A stretch of 23,697 nucleotides of DNA from Paracoccus denitrificans (lineage in GTDB: Bacteria; Pseudomonadota; Alphaproteobacteria; Rhodobacterales; Rhodobacteraceae), in assembly GCA_003240735.1 (NCBI GenBank), contig QFNE01000029.1:1-23697 (forward strand), written 5' to 3'. The notes under the pieces are model-generated. The model searched no databases. It worked only from the letters and a program-made list of their open reading frames with translations, and was not told the DNA's origin. The position numbers were made by a program, and so were the translations under genes. Shown here piece by piece: positions 7,183-13,913 of this stretch; positions within the stretch are counted from its first letter, which is position 1, and every line of letters starts with the position of its first letter.

Positions 7183-7538
7183 GCGGGCCGTCGGAAGCCA
7201 TCCCGCAGATCACGTATGACGACTTCATGCGCGTCGACATCCGTGTGGGGACCATCGTCCGGGCCGAGCCATTCCCCGAAGCGCGCAAGCCCGCAATCCG
7301 GCTGTGGGTCGATTTTGGTGCCGAGATCGGCGAAAAGCGCAGCTCTGCCCAGATCACCCGGCACTATGACCCTGCCGTTCTGGTCGGGCTTCAGGTCGTG
7401 GCGGTCGTGAACTTTCCGCCGCGCCAGATCGGGCCGGTCATGTCCGAAGTGCTGGTTCTGGGCGTCCCGGATGCCGAAGGCGAAGTCGTTCTGATTACCC
7501 CGGATCACCCGGTGCCGAATGGCGGGAGACTGTTTTGA
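7179..7538 (+). CDS. csaA: tRNA-binding protein / chaperone CsaA
   Basis: The 119-residue protein is a stand-alone tRNA-binding OB-fold like Bacillus CsaA and the C-terminal domains of MetRS and PheRS beta. Visible blocks are DDFMRVDIRVGTIVRAE (14-30), ARKPAIRLWVDFG (35-47), the SSAQIT stretch (55-60), VVAVVNFPPRQIGPVMSEVL (73-92) and a C-terminal TPDHPVPNGGRLF. CsaA homologues are dimers that bind tRNA and have been reported to have export-related chaperone activity in Bacillus; the physiological role in alphaproteobacteria is unclear. It starts inside the proC stop (ATGA) and its TGA shares one base with the next ATG, so expression is coupled to both neighbours. Confidence 0.92.
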   Translation: MSGPSEAIPQITYDDFMRVDIRVGTIVRAEPFPEARKPAIRLWVDFGAEIGEKRSSAQITRHYDPAVLVGLQVVAVVNFPPRQIGPVMSEVLVLGVPDAEGEVVLITPDHPVPNGGRLF

Positions 7539-8494
7539 TGTTGCGTTTGCTTGTTACCCGACGCCAGACCGATGCAGTCGAGGCTGCATTAAAGGAAGCT
7601 TTTGCCACCACGATCCGCGACGACGAAGCCCCTTTGACCTCGACCGAAGCCGCGCAAGCGATGCGCGACTTCGACCTGATCCTGCCGACGCTGGGCGATA
7701 AATTCGACGTCGAGGCGTTCGGGGGCGGTGATTTGCGTTGCAAACTGCTGGCCAATTTCGGGGTGGGTTACAACCACATCGACGCCAAGGCGGCAGAGGC
7801 GGCAGGCGTGATGGTCAGCAACACGCCCGGCGTCGTGACGGACGCGACAGCCGACATCGCGCTGACGTTGCTTTTGATGACCGCACGGCGCGCCCCGGAA
7901 GGTGAGGCGTTGGTCCGGTCAGGACATTGGACAGGCTGGCAGCCGACGCAGTTGCTGGGCAGCCATGTGACCGGCGCTGTGGTCGGTATCGTCGGCATGG
8001 GGCGGATCGGAGAGGCGATCGGAAAACGCTGCCACTATGGCTTCGACATGGACGTGCGGTTCTTCAACCGCTCACCCAAGTCAGACGTCGGTTTTCCGGC
8101 AACGCAGGTCGCTGATCTGGACGACCTGATGGCACAGGTGGATTTCGTGGTGATCGCTGTTCCGGGTGGCGCTGAGACGCGCGGGATGATTGGAGCCAAA
8201 CAGATTTCGCGGATGAAGCCGTCAGCGCATCTGATCAACATCGCGCGCGGGGACGTGGTGGATGAGGGTGCCCTGATCGCCGCCTTGCAGAACCGGCAAA
8301 TCGCAGGTGCCGGGCTGGACGTCTATGCCGCCGAACCTGTGGTGCCGGTGGCGCTGCGCGAGCTGCCGAACGTGGCGCTGCTGCCCCATCTGGGGACCGC
8401 CGCAGAAAGCGTGCGGACCAACATGGGGATGCGGGCATTGGCCAACCTGAAGGCCGCTGCAGATGGCCGTCCTTTGCCAGACCGCGTCGCCTGA
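7538..8494 (+). CDS. D-2-hydroxyacid dehydrogenase (glyoxylate/hydroxypyruvate reductase type)
   Basis: The 318-residue enzyme has the two-domain D-isomer-specific 2-hydroxyacid dehydrogenase fold. The substrate loop is LANFGVGYNHID (71-82), the cofactor motif GIVGMGRIGEAIG (150-162), and the catalytic set is Arg237 (NIARGDVVDE), Glu266 (YAAEPV) and His284 (PHLGTAA). After the second Rossmann strand the sequence is FFNRSPKS, with no acidic residue where NAD enzymes normally carry Asp, so NADP(H) preference is inferred. Likely substrates are glyoxylate, hydroxypyruvate or D-glycerate; sequence does not decide. ATG at 7538 forms TGATG with the csaA stop; TTG at 7535 is less likely. Position in the proC-csaA cluster gives no clear metabolic link. 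Confidence 0.88.
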   Translation: MLRLLVTRRQTDAVEAALKEAFATTIRDDEAPLTSTEAAQAMRDFDLILPTLGDKFDVEAFGGGDLRCKLLANFGVGYNHIDAKAAEAAGVMVSNTPGVVTDATADIALTLLLMTARRAPEGEALVRSGHWTGWQPTQLLGSHVTGAVVGIVGMGRIGEAIGKRCHYGFDMDVRFFNRSPKSDVGFPATQVADLDDLMAQVDFVVIAVPGGAETRGMIGAKQISRMKPSAHLINIARGDVVDEGALIAALQNRQIAGAGLDVYAAEPVVPVALRELPNVALLPHLGTAAESVRTNMGMRALANLKAAADGRPLPDRVA

Positions 8495-8511
8495 CCCGGC
8501 AAAGGGAACGG

Positions 8512-8537
8512 GGAACCTAGCCCCAAACCCACGCGTT
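8512..8537 (+). promoter_or_regulatory. GGAAC-N17-CGTT promoter-like element upstream of csbD
   Basis: GGAAC at 8512-8516 and CGTT at 8534-8537 are separated by 17 bp, matching the general-stress (EcfG-type) ECF sigma consensus of alphaproteobacteria, GGAAC-N16/17-CGTT. Transcription would start near 8545, leaving a leader of about 30 nt that contains AGGAGG. The target, a CsbD-family stress gene, fits that regulon. A second GGAAC lies at 8505-8509. Many Rhodobacteraceae are thought to lack EcfG, so another ECF or RpoH-type sigma factor may use the site. Confidence 0.45.
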
Positions 8538-8575
8538 TTAGGGCCATAGATCGACCATCATCTTAGGAGGATGCT

Positions 8576-8776
8576 ATGAACTGGGACATCATCAAGGGCA
8601 AATGGAGCCAACTCAAAGGCGACGTGAAGCGCGAATGGGGTGAGCTGACCGACGACGACGTCGACAAGGCAGACGGTGATTTCGACAAGTTTTCGGGGCG
8701 TCTGCAGGAACGCTATGGCTGGGCCAAAGACGACGCCGACAAGAAGATCAACGAATACTTTAGCCGCAACGGATGA
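8576..8776 (+). CDS. CsbD family stress-response protein
   Basis: This 66-residue, highly charged protein begins MNWDIIKGKWSQLKGDVK and continues with DFDKFSGRLQERYGWAKDDA, the hallmark pattern of the CsbD family (UPF0337), small stress-induced hydrophilic proteins of unknown mechanism, such as YjbJ of E. coli and CsbD of Bacillus. It has no signal peptide or membrane segment. A perfect AGGAGG (8565-8570) 5 nt before ATG predicts strong translation. It appears to be a single-gene unit with its own promoter-like element and a strong terminator, so it is probably highly expressed under stress. Confidence 0.92.
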   Translation: MNWDIIKGKWSQLKGDVKREWGELTDDDVDKADGDFDKFSGRLQERYGWAKDDADKKINEYFSRNG

Positions 8777-8843
8777 GGTTGCTGAGCTTATAGGCAAACT
8801 AAACCGTTACGTTCGCTTTTGCCGAACGCAACCTGAAATGCGC

Positions 8844-8878
8844 GAAGGGTGCCACCGCAAGGAGGCACCCTTCCTTTT
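8844..8878 (+). terminator. Strong Rho-independent terminator after csbD
   Basis: GAAGGGTGCC (8844-8853) pairs perfectly with GGCACCCTTC (8864-8873) around a 10-nt loop, followed by C and TTTT (8875-8878). It lies 68 bp after the csbD stop and 12 bp before the 3' end of the convergent DUF475 gene. On the minus strand the hairpin is followed by GCGC rather than T residues, so it can block readthrough from DUF475 only weakly. Confidence 0.8.
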
Positions 8879-8889
8879 GTCCGACGCGC

Positions 8890-9975
8890 TTAGTCGTGCG
8901 CGTGATGGCCGCCATGCGGATGGTCAAGATCGACGCCTTCGTCGGGGTGCGCCTTGTTCCAGCGCAAGGACGACAGCAGCGACAGACCAATGATGACGGC
9001 ACCTGCAAGACCGGTGATCACCTCGGGGATGTGCACCATTGTCTGGCTGAACATCACGATCGACAGGATCAGGATGGACCAGAAGGCGCCATGCTCAAGG
9101 AACCGGAATTGCGCCAGCGTGCCGCGTTCCACCAGCATGATGGTCATCGAGCGGACATACATCGCGCCGATCCCCAGTCCGATGGCGATCAGGAACAGGT
9201 TCTGTGTCAGTGCGAACGCCCCGATCACTCCGTCAAAGCTGAACGATGCGTCCAGAACCTCAAGATACAGGAACCCGCCAAGGCCTGCTTGAGCGGTCGA
9301 GGAACTTCCACCGCCCCAGCTGTCCAGAACGGTGCCGAATCCGTCCACCAGCAGATAGGTCACGATCCCCCATATCGCCGCAAACATGAACCGGCCTTCT
9401 TCGTGCGGGGGCAGCAGGATAGTAAAAATCACCACAAGGATCAGGACAAAGCCGACCTGCATGCCGCGGATCAGGCCGAACAGCCTCAGCGTCCGCTCCA
9501 ACCCGCCAAGCCAATGCACGTCTTTCGACTGGTCGAAAAAGAAGTTCAGTGCCACCAGCATCAGGAACGATCCACCGAATGCCGCAATGGGCAGGTGCGC
9601 GTCGCCGATCAGGGTAGCGTATTGCTCGGGGTCGGTCGCCGCCAGTTTGATCGCAGCGATCGGGCCGATCTTGGCCGCGATGACGACGATCAGCAGCGGG
9701 AAGATGATCCGCATGCCGAAAACGGCGATGATGATCCCCCAAGTCAGGAACCGCTTTTGCCAGACCGGCGTCATCGTGCGCAGCTTTTGCGCGTTGACGA
9801 TGGCGTTGTCGAAGCTGAGCGAGATTTCCAGCACCGCCAGCACCGCGGCGATCAGCACGAACGACAGCATGCCCGCGGTCGTGTGGTGGAACTGGAAACC
9901 CAGATAGACGGCAAGGGCCATGCCGGCTGCCGTCACGATCAACGGCCATTTCATATAGCTGAGTGTGGTCCGCAT
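8890..9975 (-). CDS. DUF475 (TerC-like) polytopic membrane protein with His-rich tail
   Basis: The 361-residue product is an integral inner-membrane protein with about nine hydrophobic segments and the acidic intramembrane motif VLEISLSFDNAIVNA (48-62; Glu50, Asp56, Asn57) plus a second copy-like motif EVLDASFSFDGVIG, as in the DUF475 branch of the TerC family. TerC relatives are implicated in tellurite resistance and metal (Mn) handling; the function of DUF475 itself is not established. The C-terminus carries HPDEGVDLDHPHGGHHAHD, a likely cytosolic metal-binding tail. ATG at 9975 is preferred because GAGAGGGG lies just upstream; the frame continues further upstream but that part lacks similarity and a ribosome site. 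It lies 96 bp downstream of corA on the same strand and is preceded by a Pho-box-like element. Confidence 0.87.
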   Translation of the reverse strand: MRTTLSYMKWPLIVTAAGMALAVYLGFQFHHTTAGMLSFVLIAAVLAVLEISLSFDNAIVNAQKLRTMTPVWQKRFLTWGIIIAVFGMRIIFPLLIVVIAAKIGPIAAIKLAATDPEQYATLIGDAHLPIAAFGGSFLMLVALNFFFDQSKDVHWLGGLERTLRLFGLIRGMQVGFVLILVVIFTILLPPHEEGRFMFAAIWGIVTYLLVDGFGTVLDSWGGGSSSTAQAGLGGFLYLEVLDASFSFDGVIGAFALTQNLFLIAIGLGIGAMYVRSMTIMLVERGTLAQFRFLEHGAFWSILILSIVMFSQTMVHIPEVITGLAGAVIIGLSLLSSLRWNKAHPDEGVDLDHPHGGHHAHD

Positions 9976-10005
9976 TGCCCCTCTCTTTTCGCTGTCACGT
10001 TTGCG

Positions 10006-10023
10006 ATGACGGATAATTGACAG
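10006..10023 (-). promoter_or_regulatory. Pho-box-like site upstream of the DUF475 gene
   Basis: On the minus strand the sequence is CTGTCAA (10023-10017), TTAT, CCGTCAT (10012-10006): two 7-bp direct half-sites on an 11-bp period, 12 of 14 positions identical to the Pho box CTGTCAT-N4-CTGTCAT. The site ends 30 bp before the DUF475 start codon, which leaves only a very short leader if it works as a normal PhoB activation site. That spacing is the main reason for caution. Confidence 0.4.
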
Positions 10024-10071
10024 ATGTTGCGGACTGATAGGGACAACCCCGCGTCGGAGCAAGCAAATGCT

Positions 10072-11031
10072 TCACAGCCAACGTTTGATCCGCAGCAGCA
10101 GATATGTCCCCAGCGACGTTCCGACCATCAATCCCAGCGCCCAGACATAGCCCCAGCGCGAATGCACCTCGGGCATGTTTTCAAAGTTCATGCCATACAC
10201 GCTGGCGATCAACGTCGGCGGTAGGAACAGTGCGGCGACGACCGACAGGATACGCGACGTGTCGTTCTGCTGAAGGTTGATCATCCCCAGTGTCGCATCA
10301 AGAAGCATACTGCCACGCCCGCTCAGGAATTCAGCGTGAACCTCAAGCGCCTGAATATCACGTTGTAACCCTTTGATAACAGGCCTGACGTTGTCGTTGG
10401 TGTGCTGAGCGTCAAGCCCCACCCCGTAAAAGGCCAAAAGACGTTCCAGGGACAATAGGGCCAACCGGACTCGGGACATCGATTCCGCCTCGTGTCCAAT
10501 GCGCTGCAGCGCCTTTTCCAGCATGTCAGAGCGGGTCTTGCTGGCATGGGTGAAAACCAGAGCTGATACATCATCCAGACCACGGCCTGCGGCCTCGGAC
10601 AGGTCGGCCAGGCGCGCCACCATTTCATCCACCAGCCCCAGCATGACCTGATTGGGCGAATGTGCCGGCACCGCGCTGCGTTCGGCGCGCGCGGGATAGG
10701 TTTCAAACGGGCGGGGCGCGTGGTGGCGAACCGTAACCAGCCGGTTCTGGGACAGGATAAACGTGACCGGCATGCTGGCGGTCTGTCCCTCAGGCATGAT
10801 GCCCGGCAGGACCGCCGTCATGTAGGTCAGCGCCCCTTCGCGATAGAGGCGGTTCGAAATCTCGATTTCCTCCATGTCTGCCAAGGTTGGTACCGGCACG
10901 CCCAAGGCCTCGACCGCGGCGATTTCACCGGTGTCCGGACGATAGAGGTCGATCCAATCGGCATCCGATAGCGGCTGGCCTGCACCGACGGGGCGAAGCG
11001 CGCCTTCGGAACAGTGATAAGCATACAGCAT
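10072..11031 (-). CDS. corA: CorA-family magnesium/cobalt channel
   Basis: The 319-residue protein has a large soluble N-terminal funnel domain and two C-terminal transmembrane helices (about 258-279 and 294-314). The signature SVYGMNFENMPEV at the end of TM1 (GMN at 280-282) forms the pore selectivity loop of CorA channels, which take up Mg2+ and can carry Co2+ or Ni2+. The protein ends with basic residues (RIKRWL), as is typical. ATG at 11031 follows GGGGGCGG. Only 29 bp separate it from the ugpC stop and no terminator is visible there, so it is probably transcribed as the last gene of the ugp operon. ZntB-type Zn2+ transport is an alternative within the same superfamily. Confidence 0.9.
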   Translation of the reverse strand: MLYAYHCSEGALRPVGAGQPLSDADWIDLYRPDTGEIAAVEALGVPVPTLADMEEIEISNRLYREGALTYMTAVLPGIMPEGQTASMPVTFILSQNRLVTVRHHAPRPFETYPARAERSAVPAHSPNQVMLGLVDEMVARLADLSEAAGRGLDDVSALVFTHASKTRSDMLEKALQRIGHEAESMSRVRLALLSLERLLAFYGVGLDAQHTNDNVRPVIKGLQRDIQALEVHAEFLSGRGSMLLDATLGMINLQQNDTSRILSVVAALFLPPTLIASVYGMNFENMPEVHSRWGYVWALGLMVGTSLGTYLLLRIKRWL

Positions 11032-11060
11032 GGCCGCCCCCTGATTTGCCGGGTGCGCCG

Positions 11061-12074
11061 TCAGGCGGCCCGGTCGATCCGTAGGCCTGTCTTGGCATCG
11101 AAGCGGTGAACATGGCCAGGCGTTTCCGGCCCAAGCCGCAGGCGTGCGGGCAGATCGCCATGCGCCGGCATGTTGACCGACATCCGCTGATCGCCGATAT
11201 GGCCGTGGATCAGCCGGGTGGGGCCCAACTCCTCAACCGCTTCGACCGGCAGGTCAATCGGACCGTCGGCGGTGACGATCAGATCTTCGGGGCGAAGGCC
11301 GATCAGTTGGCCCGTGGCACCCATCCCGGGCAGCATTTCCGCAGGGATCAGGTTCATCGCCGGACTGCCGATGAAGCCCGCAACGAACGCGGTGGCCGGA
11401 CGGCGATACACCTCTAGCGGAGTGCCGATCTGTTCGACGCGGCCAGCCGACAGAACGACCAGACGGTCGGCCAGTGTCATGGCCTCCAGCTGGTCGTGGG
11501 TCACATAGATCGAAGTTGTGGCCAGCCGCCGCTGCAGTGCCTTGATTTCCAACCGCATCGTGACACGCAGCTTGGCGTCAAGGTTCGACAGCGGCTCATC
11601 GAACAGGAACGCGGCCGGTTCGCGCACGATGGCACGACCCATGGCGACCCGCTGACGCTGACCGCCTGACAGGGCCCGGGGTTTGCGGTCCAGATACGGA
11701 TCGAGCTGCAGGATGCGGGAGGCGTCGGCGACGCGACGCGCAATCTCATCCTTCGGCTTGCGACGGTTCTTGAGACCGTAGGCAAGGTTCTGGCGCACCG
11801 TCATATGCGGGTAAAGCGCATAGTTCTGAAACACCATCGCGATGTCACGGTCCGCAGGCTCGACCTCGTTCACGACCCGGTCGCCGATGCGACAGGTGCC
11901 TTCGGTGATCGTCTCCAGCCCCGCGATCATGCGCAGAAGGGTGGACTTGCCGCAGCCCGACGGTCCCACCAGAACGATGAATTCCCCGTCCGCGATGTCG
12001 ATGTTGACGTCCCCAATGGCGCGCGTGCCACCGGCGTAGACCTTACCCAGATTGTCCAGCGTGATGGTGGCCAA
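11061..12074 (-). CDS. ugpC: sn-Glycerol-3-phosphate ABC importer, ATP-binding subunit
   Basis: The 337-residue ATPase powers the UgpAE permease. Present are Walker A GPSGCGKST (37-45), the Q-loop Gln83, signature LSGGQRQRVAMGRA (135-148), Walker B AFLFDEP (155-161) and the switch His193. A C-terminal regulatory OB (TOBE/MalK-like) domain follows from about 235 with GLRPEDLIV. The start is TTG at 12074: it has GGAGAAG upstream and lies 1 nt after the ugpE stop. An in-frame ATG at 12095 would lie within ugpE and adds seven residues. MalK-type ATPases can serve several importers, but the surrounding genes assign this one to Ugp. Confidence 0.92.
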   Translation of the reverse strand: MATITLDNLGKVYAGGTRAIGDVNIDIADGEFIVLVGPSGCGKSTLLRMIAGLETITEGTCRIGDRVVNEVEPADRDIAMVFQNYALYPHMTVRQNLAYGLKNRRKPKDEIARRVADASRILQLDPYLDRKPRALSGGQRQRVAMGRAIVREPAAFLFDEPLSNLDAKLRVTMRLEIKALQRRLATTSIYVTHDQLEAMTLADRLVVLSAGRVEQIGTPLEVYRRPATAFVAGFIGSPAMNLIPAEMLPGMGATGQLIGLRPEDLIVTADGPIDLPVEAVEELGPTRLIHGHIGDQRMSVNMPAHGDLPARLRLGPETPGHVHRFDAKTGLRIDRAA

Positions 12075-12075
12075 C

Positions 12076-12924
12076 TTACTTCTCCGTATCGACAAGGCCC
12101 TTGACGAAGAGCCGTTGCATGAAAATCACCACCAGCAGGGGCGGCAGCATCGCCATGACGGCGGTCGCCATCACAAGATGCCATTGCGGCAGACCGTCGA
12201 CCGCAGCGGCCATCCGTTTGATCGCCGCGACGATGGTGTAGTATTCGGGTTTCGTCGTGATCAGCAGCGGCCAGAGATATTGGTTCCAGCCATAGATGAA
12301 CATGATCACGAACAGCGCCGCGATGTTGGTGCGCGACAGGGGCAGCAGGATGTCCCAGAAGAATTTCATCGGTCCGGCGCCGTCAATGCGGGCAGCCTCG
12401 GTCAGTTCATCCGGCATTGTCAGGAATACCTGCCGGAACAGGAACGTGGCGGTCGCCGACGCAATCAGCGGGATCGAAAGCCCGGCATAGCTGTCCAGCA
12501 TGCCAAGATCGGCGACCACCTTGAAGGTCGGCATGATCCGCACTTCGACCGGCAGCATCAGGGTCGCAAAGATGATCCAGAATGCCAACATGCGGAACGG
12601 AAAACGGAAATAGACGATGGCGAACGCGGATATGATCGAGATGGCGATTTTGCCGAAGGCGATCGCCAGTGCCATGATCAGGCTGTTCCATAGCATGTGA
12701 CCCAGCGGCGGCGTGCCCGAGGTCGACAGGCCGCCCGTCAGCATCCGGTGATAGTTTTCGACCAAATGCGGACCCGGCAGCATCGGGATCGTGCCCGACA
12801 TGAAGTCGGTCGGCCCGTGGGTCGAGGCAACAAACGCCACCCACACCGGCAGCGCGACCATCGCCACACCGAAGATCAGGACAAGATGGGCCAGGAAGTT
12901 CAGAAACGGACGATGCTCGATCAT
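12076..12924 (-). CDS. ugpE: sn-Glycerol-3-phosphate ABC importer, permease UgpE
   Basis: The 282-residue inner-membrane permease has six hydrophobic segments and the cytoplasmic EAA loop ELTEAARIDGAGPMKFFWDI (173-192) that docks on the ATPase, with the conserved Gly at 182. It matches the MalG-like partner of UgpA. Its ATG overlaps the ugpA stop (TGATG), and its TAA is 1 nt before the ugpC TTG, so translation is coupled along the operon. Confidence 0.93.
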   Translation of the reverse strand: MIEHRPFLNFLAHLVLIFGVAMVALPVWVAFVASTHGPTDFMSGTIPMLPGPHLVENYHRMLTGGLSTSGTPPLGHMLWNSLIMALAIAFGKIAISIISAFAIVYFRFPFRMLAFWIIFATLMLPVEVRIMPTFKVVADLGMLDSYAGLSIPLIASATATFLFRQVFLTMPDELTEAARIDGAGPMKFFWDILLPLSRTNIAALFVIMFIYGWNQYLWPLLITTKPEYYTIVAAIKRMAAAVDGLPQWHLVMATAVMAMLPPLLVVIFMQRLFVKGLVDTEK

Positions 12925-13802
12925 CAGTAGGCCACCTTCTTCTCGATCCAGCGGAACTGGATCACGGTCAGGACGATGACGACCAACATCAGGATCACCG
13001 ACTGCGCCGCGGACGAGCCGAGGTTATTGCCCACGACCCCGTCATACCAGACCTTGTAGACCATGATCGACGTCGAACGGGCGGGACCGCCTTCCGTCGT
13101 CGCATCGATCACACCGAAGGTTTCGAACATCGCATAGACGATGTTGACGACCATCAGAAAGAACGTGGTCGGCGACAACAGGGGCAGGGTGATCGTCCAG
13201 AACCGCTTGAAGGGACCTGCACCGTCAATAGCCGCGGCTTCACGCAAGGACGCAGGAACGGACTGCAGCCCGGCGACGAAGAACAGGAAGTTATAGCTGA
13301 TCCTGCTCCACGCGCTGGCAAGGACGACAAGGATCATCGCGTCGTTCGGGTCGCGGATGTGGTCCCAGTCATAGCCCAGACCGCGCAGGACATAGGGCAG
13401 GATGCCGACGGTCGGGTTGAAGATGAACCACCACAGGATCCCCGCCACCGCCGGGGCCACCGCATAGGGCCACACCAGCAGCGTCGTATAGGCGCGACCG
13501 GAACGGATCATCCGGTCCACCGCCAGCGCCATCAGCAGCGCGAACCCCATCGACAGGATCGTGACCGAGACCGAAAAGATCACCGTCACCTTGATCGAAT
13601 AAAGATACTCGGGGCTGTTGAACAACGCCTTGTAGTTCGCAAGCCCGACGAACGCAGTCGACAGGCCGAAGGGGTCTTCGCGCAGGAAGCTTTGCCGGAC
13701 CGCCTGGGCGGCTGGCCAGAGAAAGAAGACTGCCGTCACAGCCAGCTGGGGGAACAGCAACAGCCAGGGCAGCAGCTTGTTGCCGAATATCGCGCGCTTC
13801 AT
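12924..13802 (-). CDS. ugpA: sn-Glycerol-3-phosphate ABC importer, permease UgpA
   Basis: The 292-residue MalF-like permease starts MKRAIFGNKLLPWLLLFPQL and has six predicted transmembrane helices and the EAA loop LREAAAIDGAGPFKRFW (186-202). With UgpE it forms the channel for glycerol-3-phosphate and glycerophosphodiesters. ATG at 13802 has GGAG 5 nt upstream. It is separated from ugpB by 111 bp that contain a strong stem-loop; this probably lowers expression of the membrane components relative to the binding protein. Confidence 0.93.
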   Translation of the reverse strand: MKRAIFGNKLLPWLLLFPQLAVTAVFFLWPAAQAVRQSFLREDPFGLSTAFVGLANYKALFNSPEYLYSIKVTVIFSVSVTILSMGFALLMALAVDRMIRSGRAYTTLLVWPYAVAPAVAGILWWFIFNPTVGILPYVLRGLGYDWDHIRDPNDAMILVVLASAWSRISYNFLFFVAGLQSVPASLREAAAIDGAGPFKRFWTITLPLLSPTTFFLMVVNIVYAMFETFGVIDATTEGGPARSTSIMVYKVWYDGVVGNNLGSSAAQSVILMLVVIVLTVIQFRWIEKKVAY

Positions 13803-13872
13803 GCAGGCTCCGTCGGTCGGGATGCGTCGGTCGGAAAGTGTCGGATACCCTTGGTCCGGGCATGACAAGAAA

Positions 13873-13896
13873 GGGGCCACGGCGAACCGTGGCCCC
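13873..13896 (-). terminator. Intercistronic stem-loop between ugpB and ugpA (partial terminator or mRNA stabiliser)
   Basis: On the transcribed strand GGGGCCACGG (13896-13887), loop TTCG and CCGTGGCCCC (13882-13873) form a perfect 10-bp GC-rich stem, followed by TTTCTTGT. It begins 18 bp after the ugpB stop. The short, interrupted T-run suggests incomplete termination. Such hairpins after binding-protein genes of ABC operons are known to protect the upstream mRNA and reduce downstream expression. Confidence 0.75.
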
Positions 13897-13913
13897 CCTG
13901 ATCTGGGCTGGCG

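Noticed and set aside
8896..10020. A 374-residue plus-strand open frame opposite the DUF475 gene, rich in Gln, Asp and His
   Set aside because: It is the complement of membrane-helix codons; no ribosome site, no motif, and the minus-strand gene is convincing.
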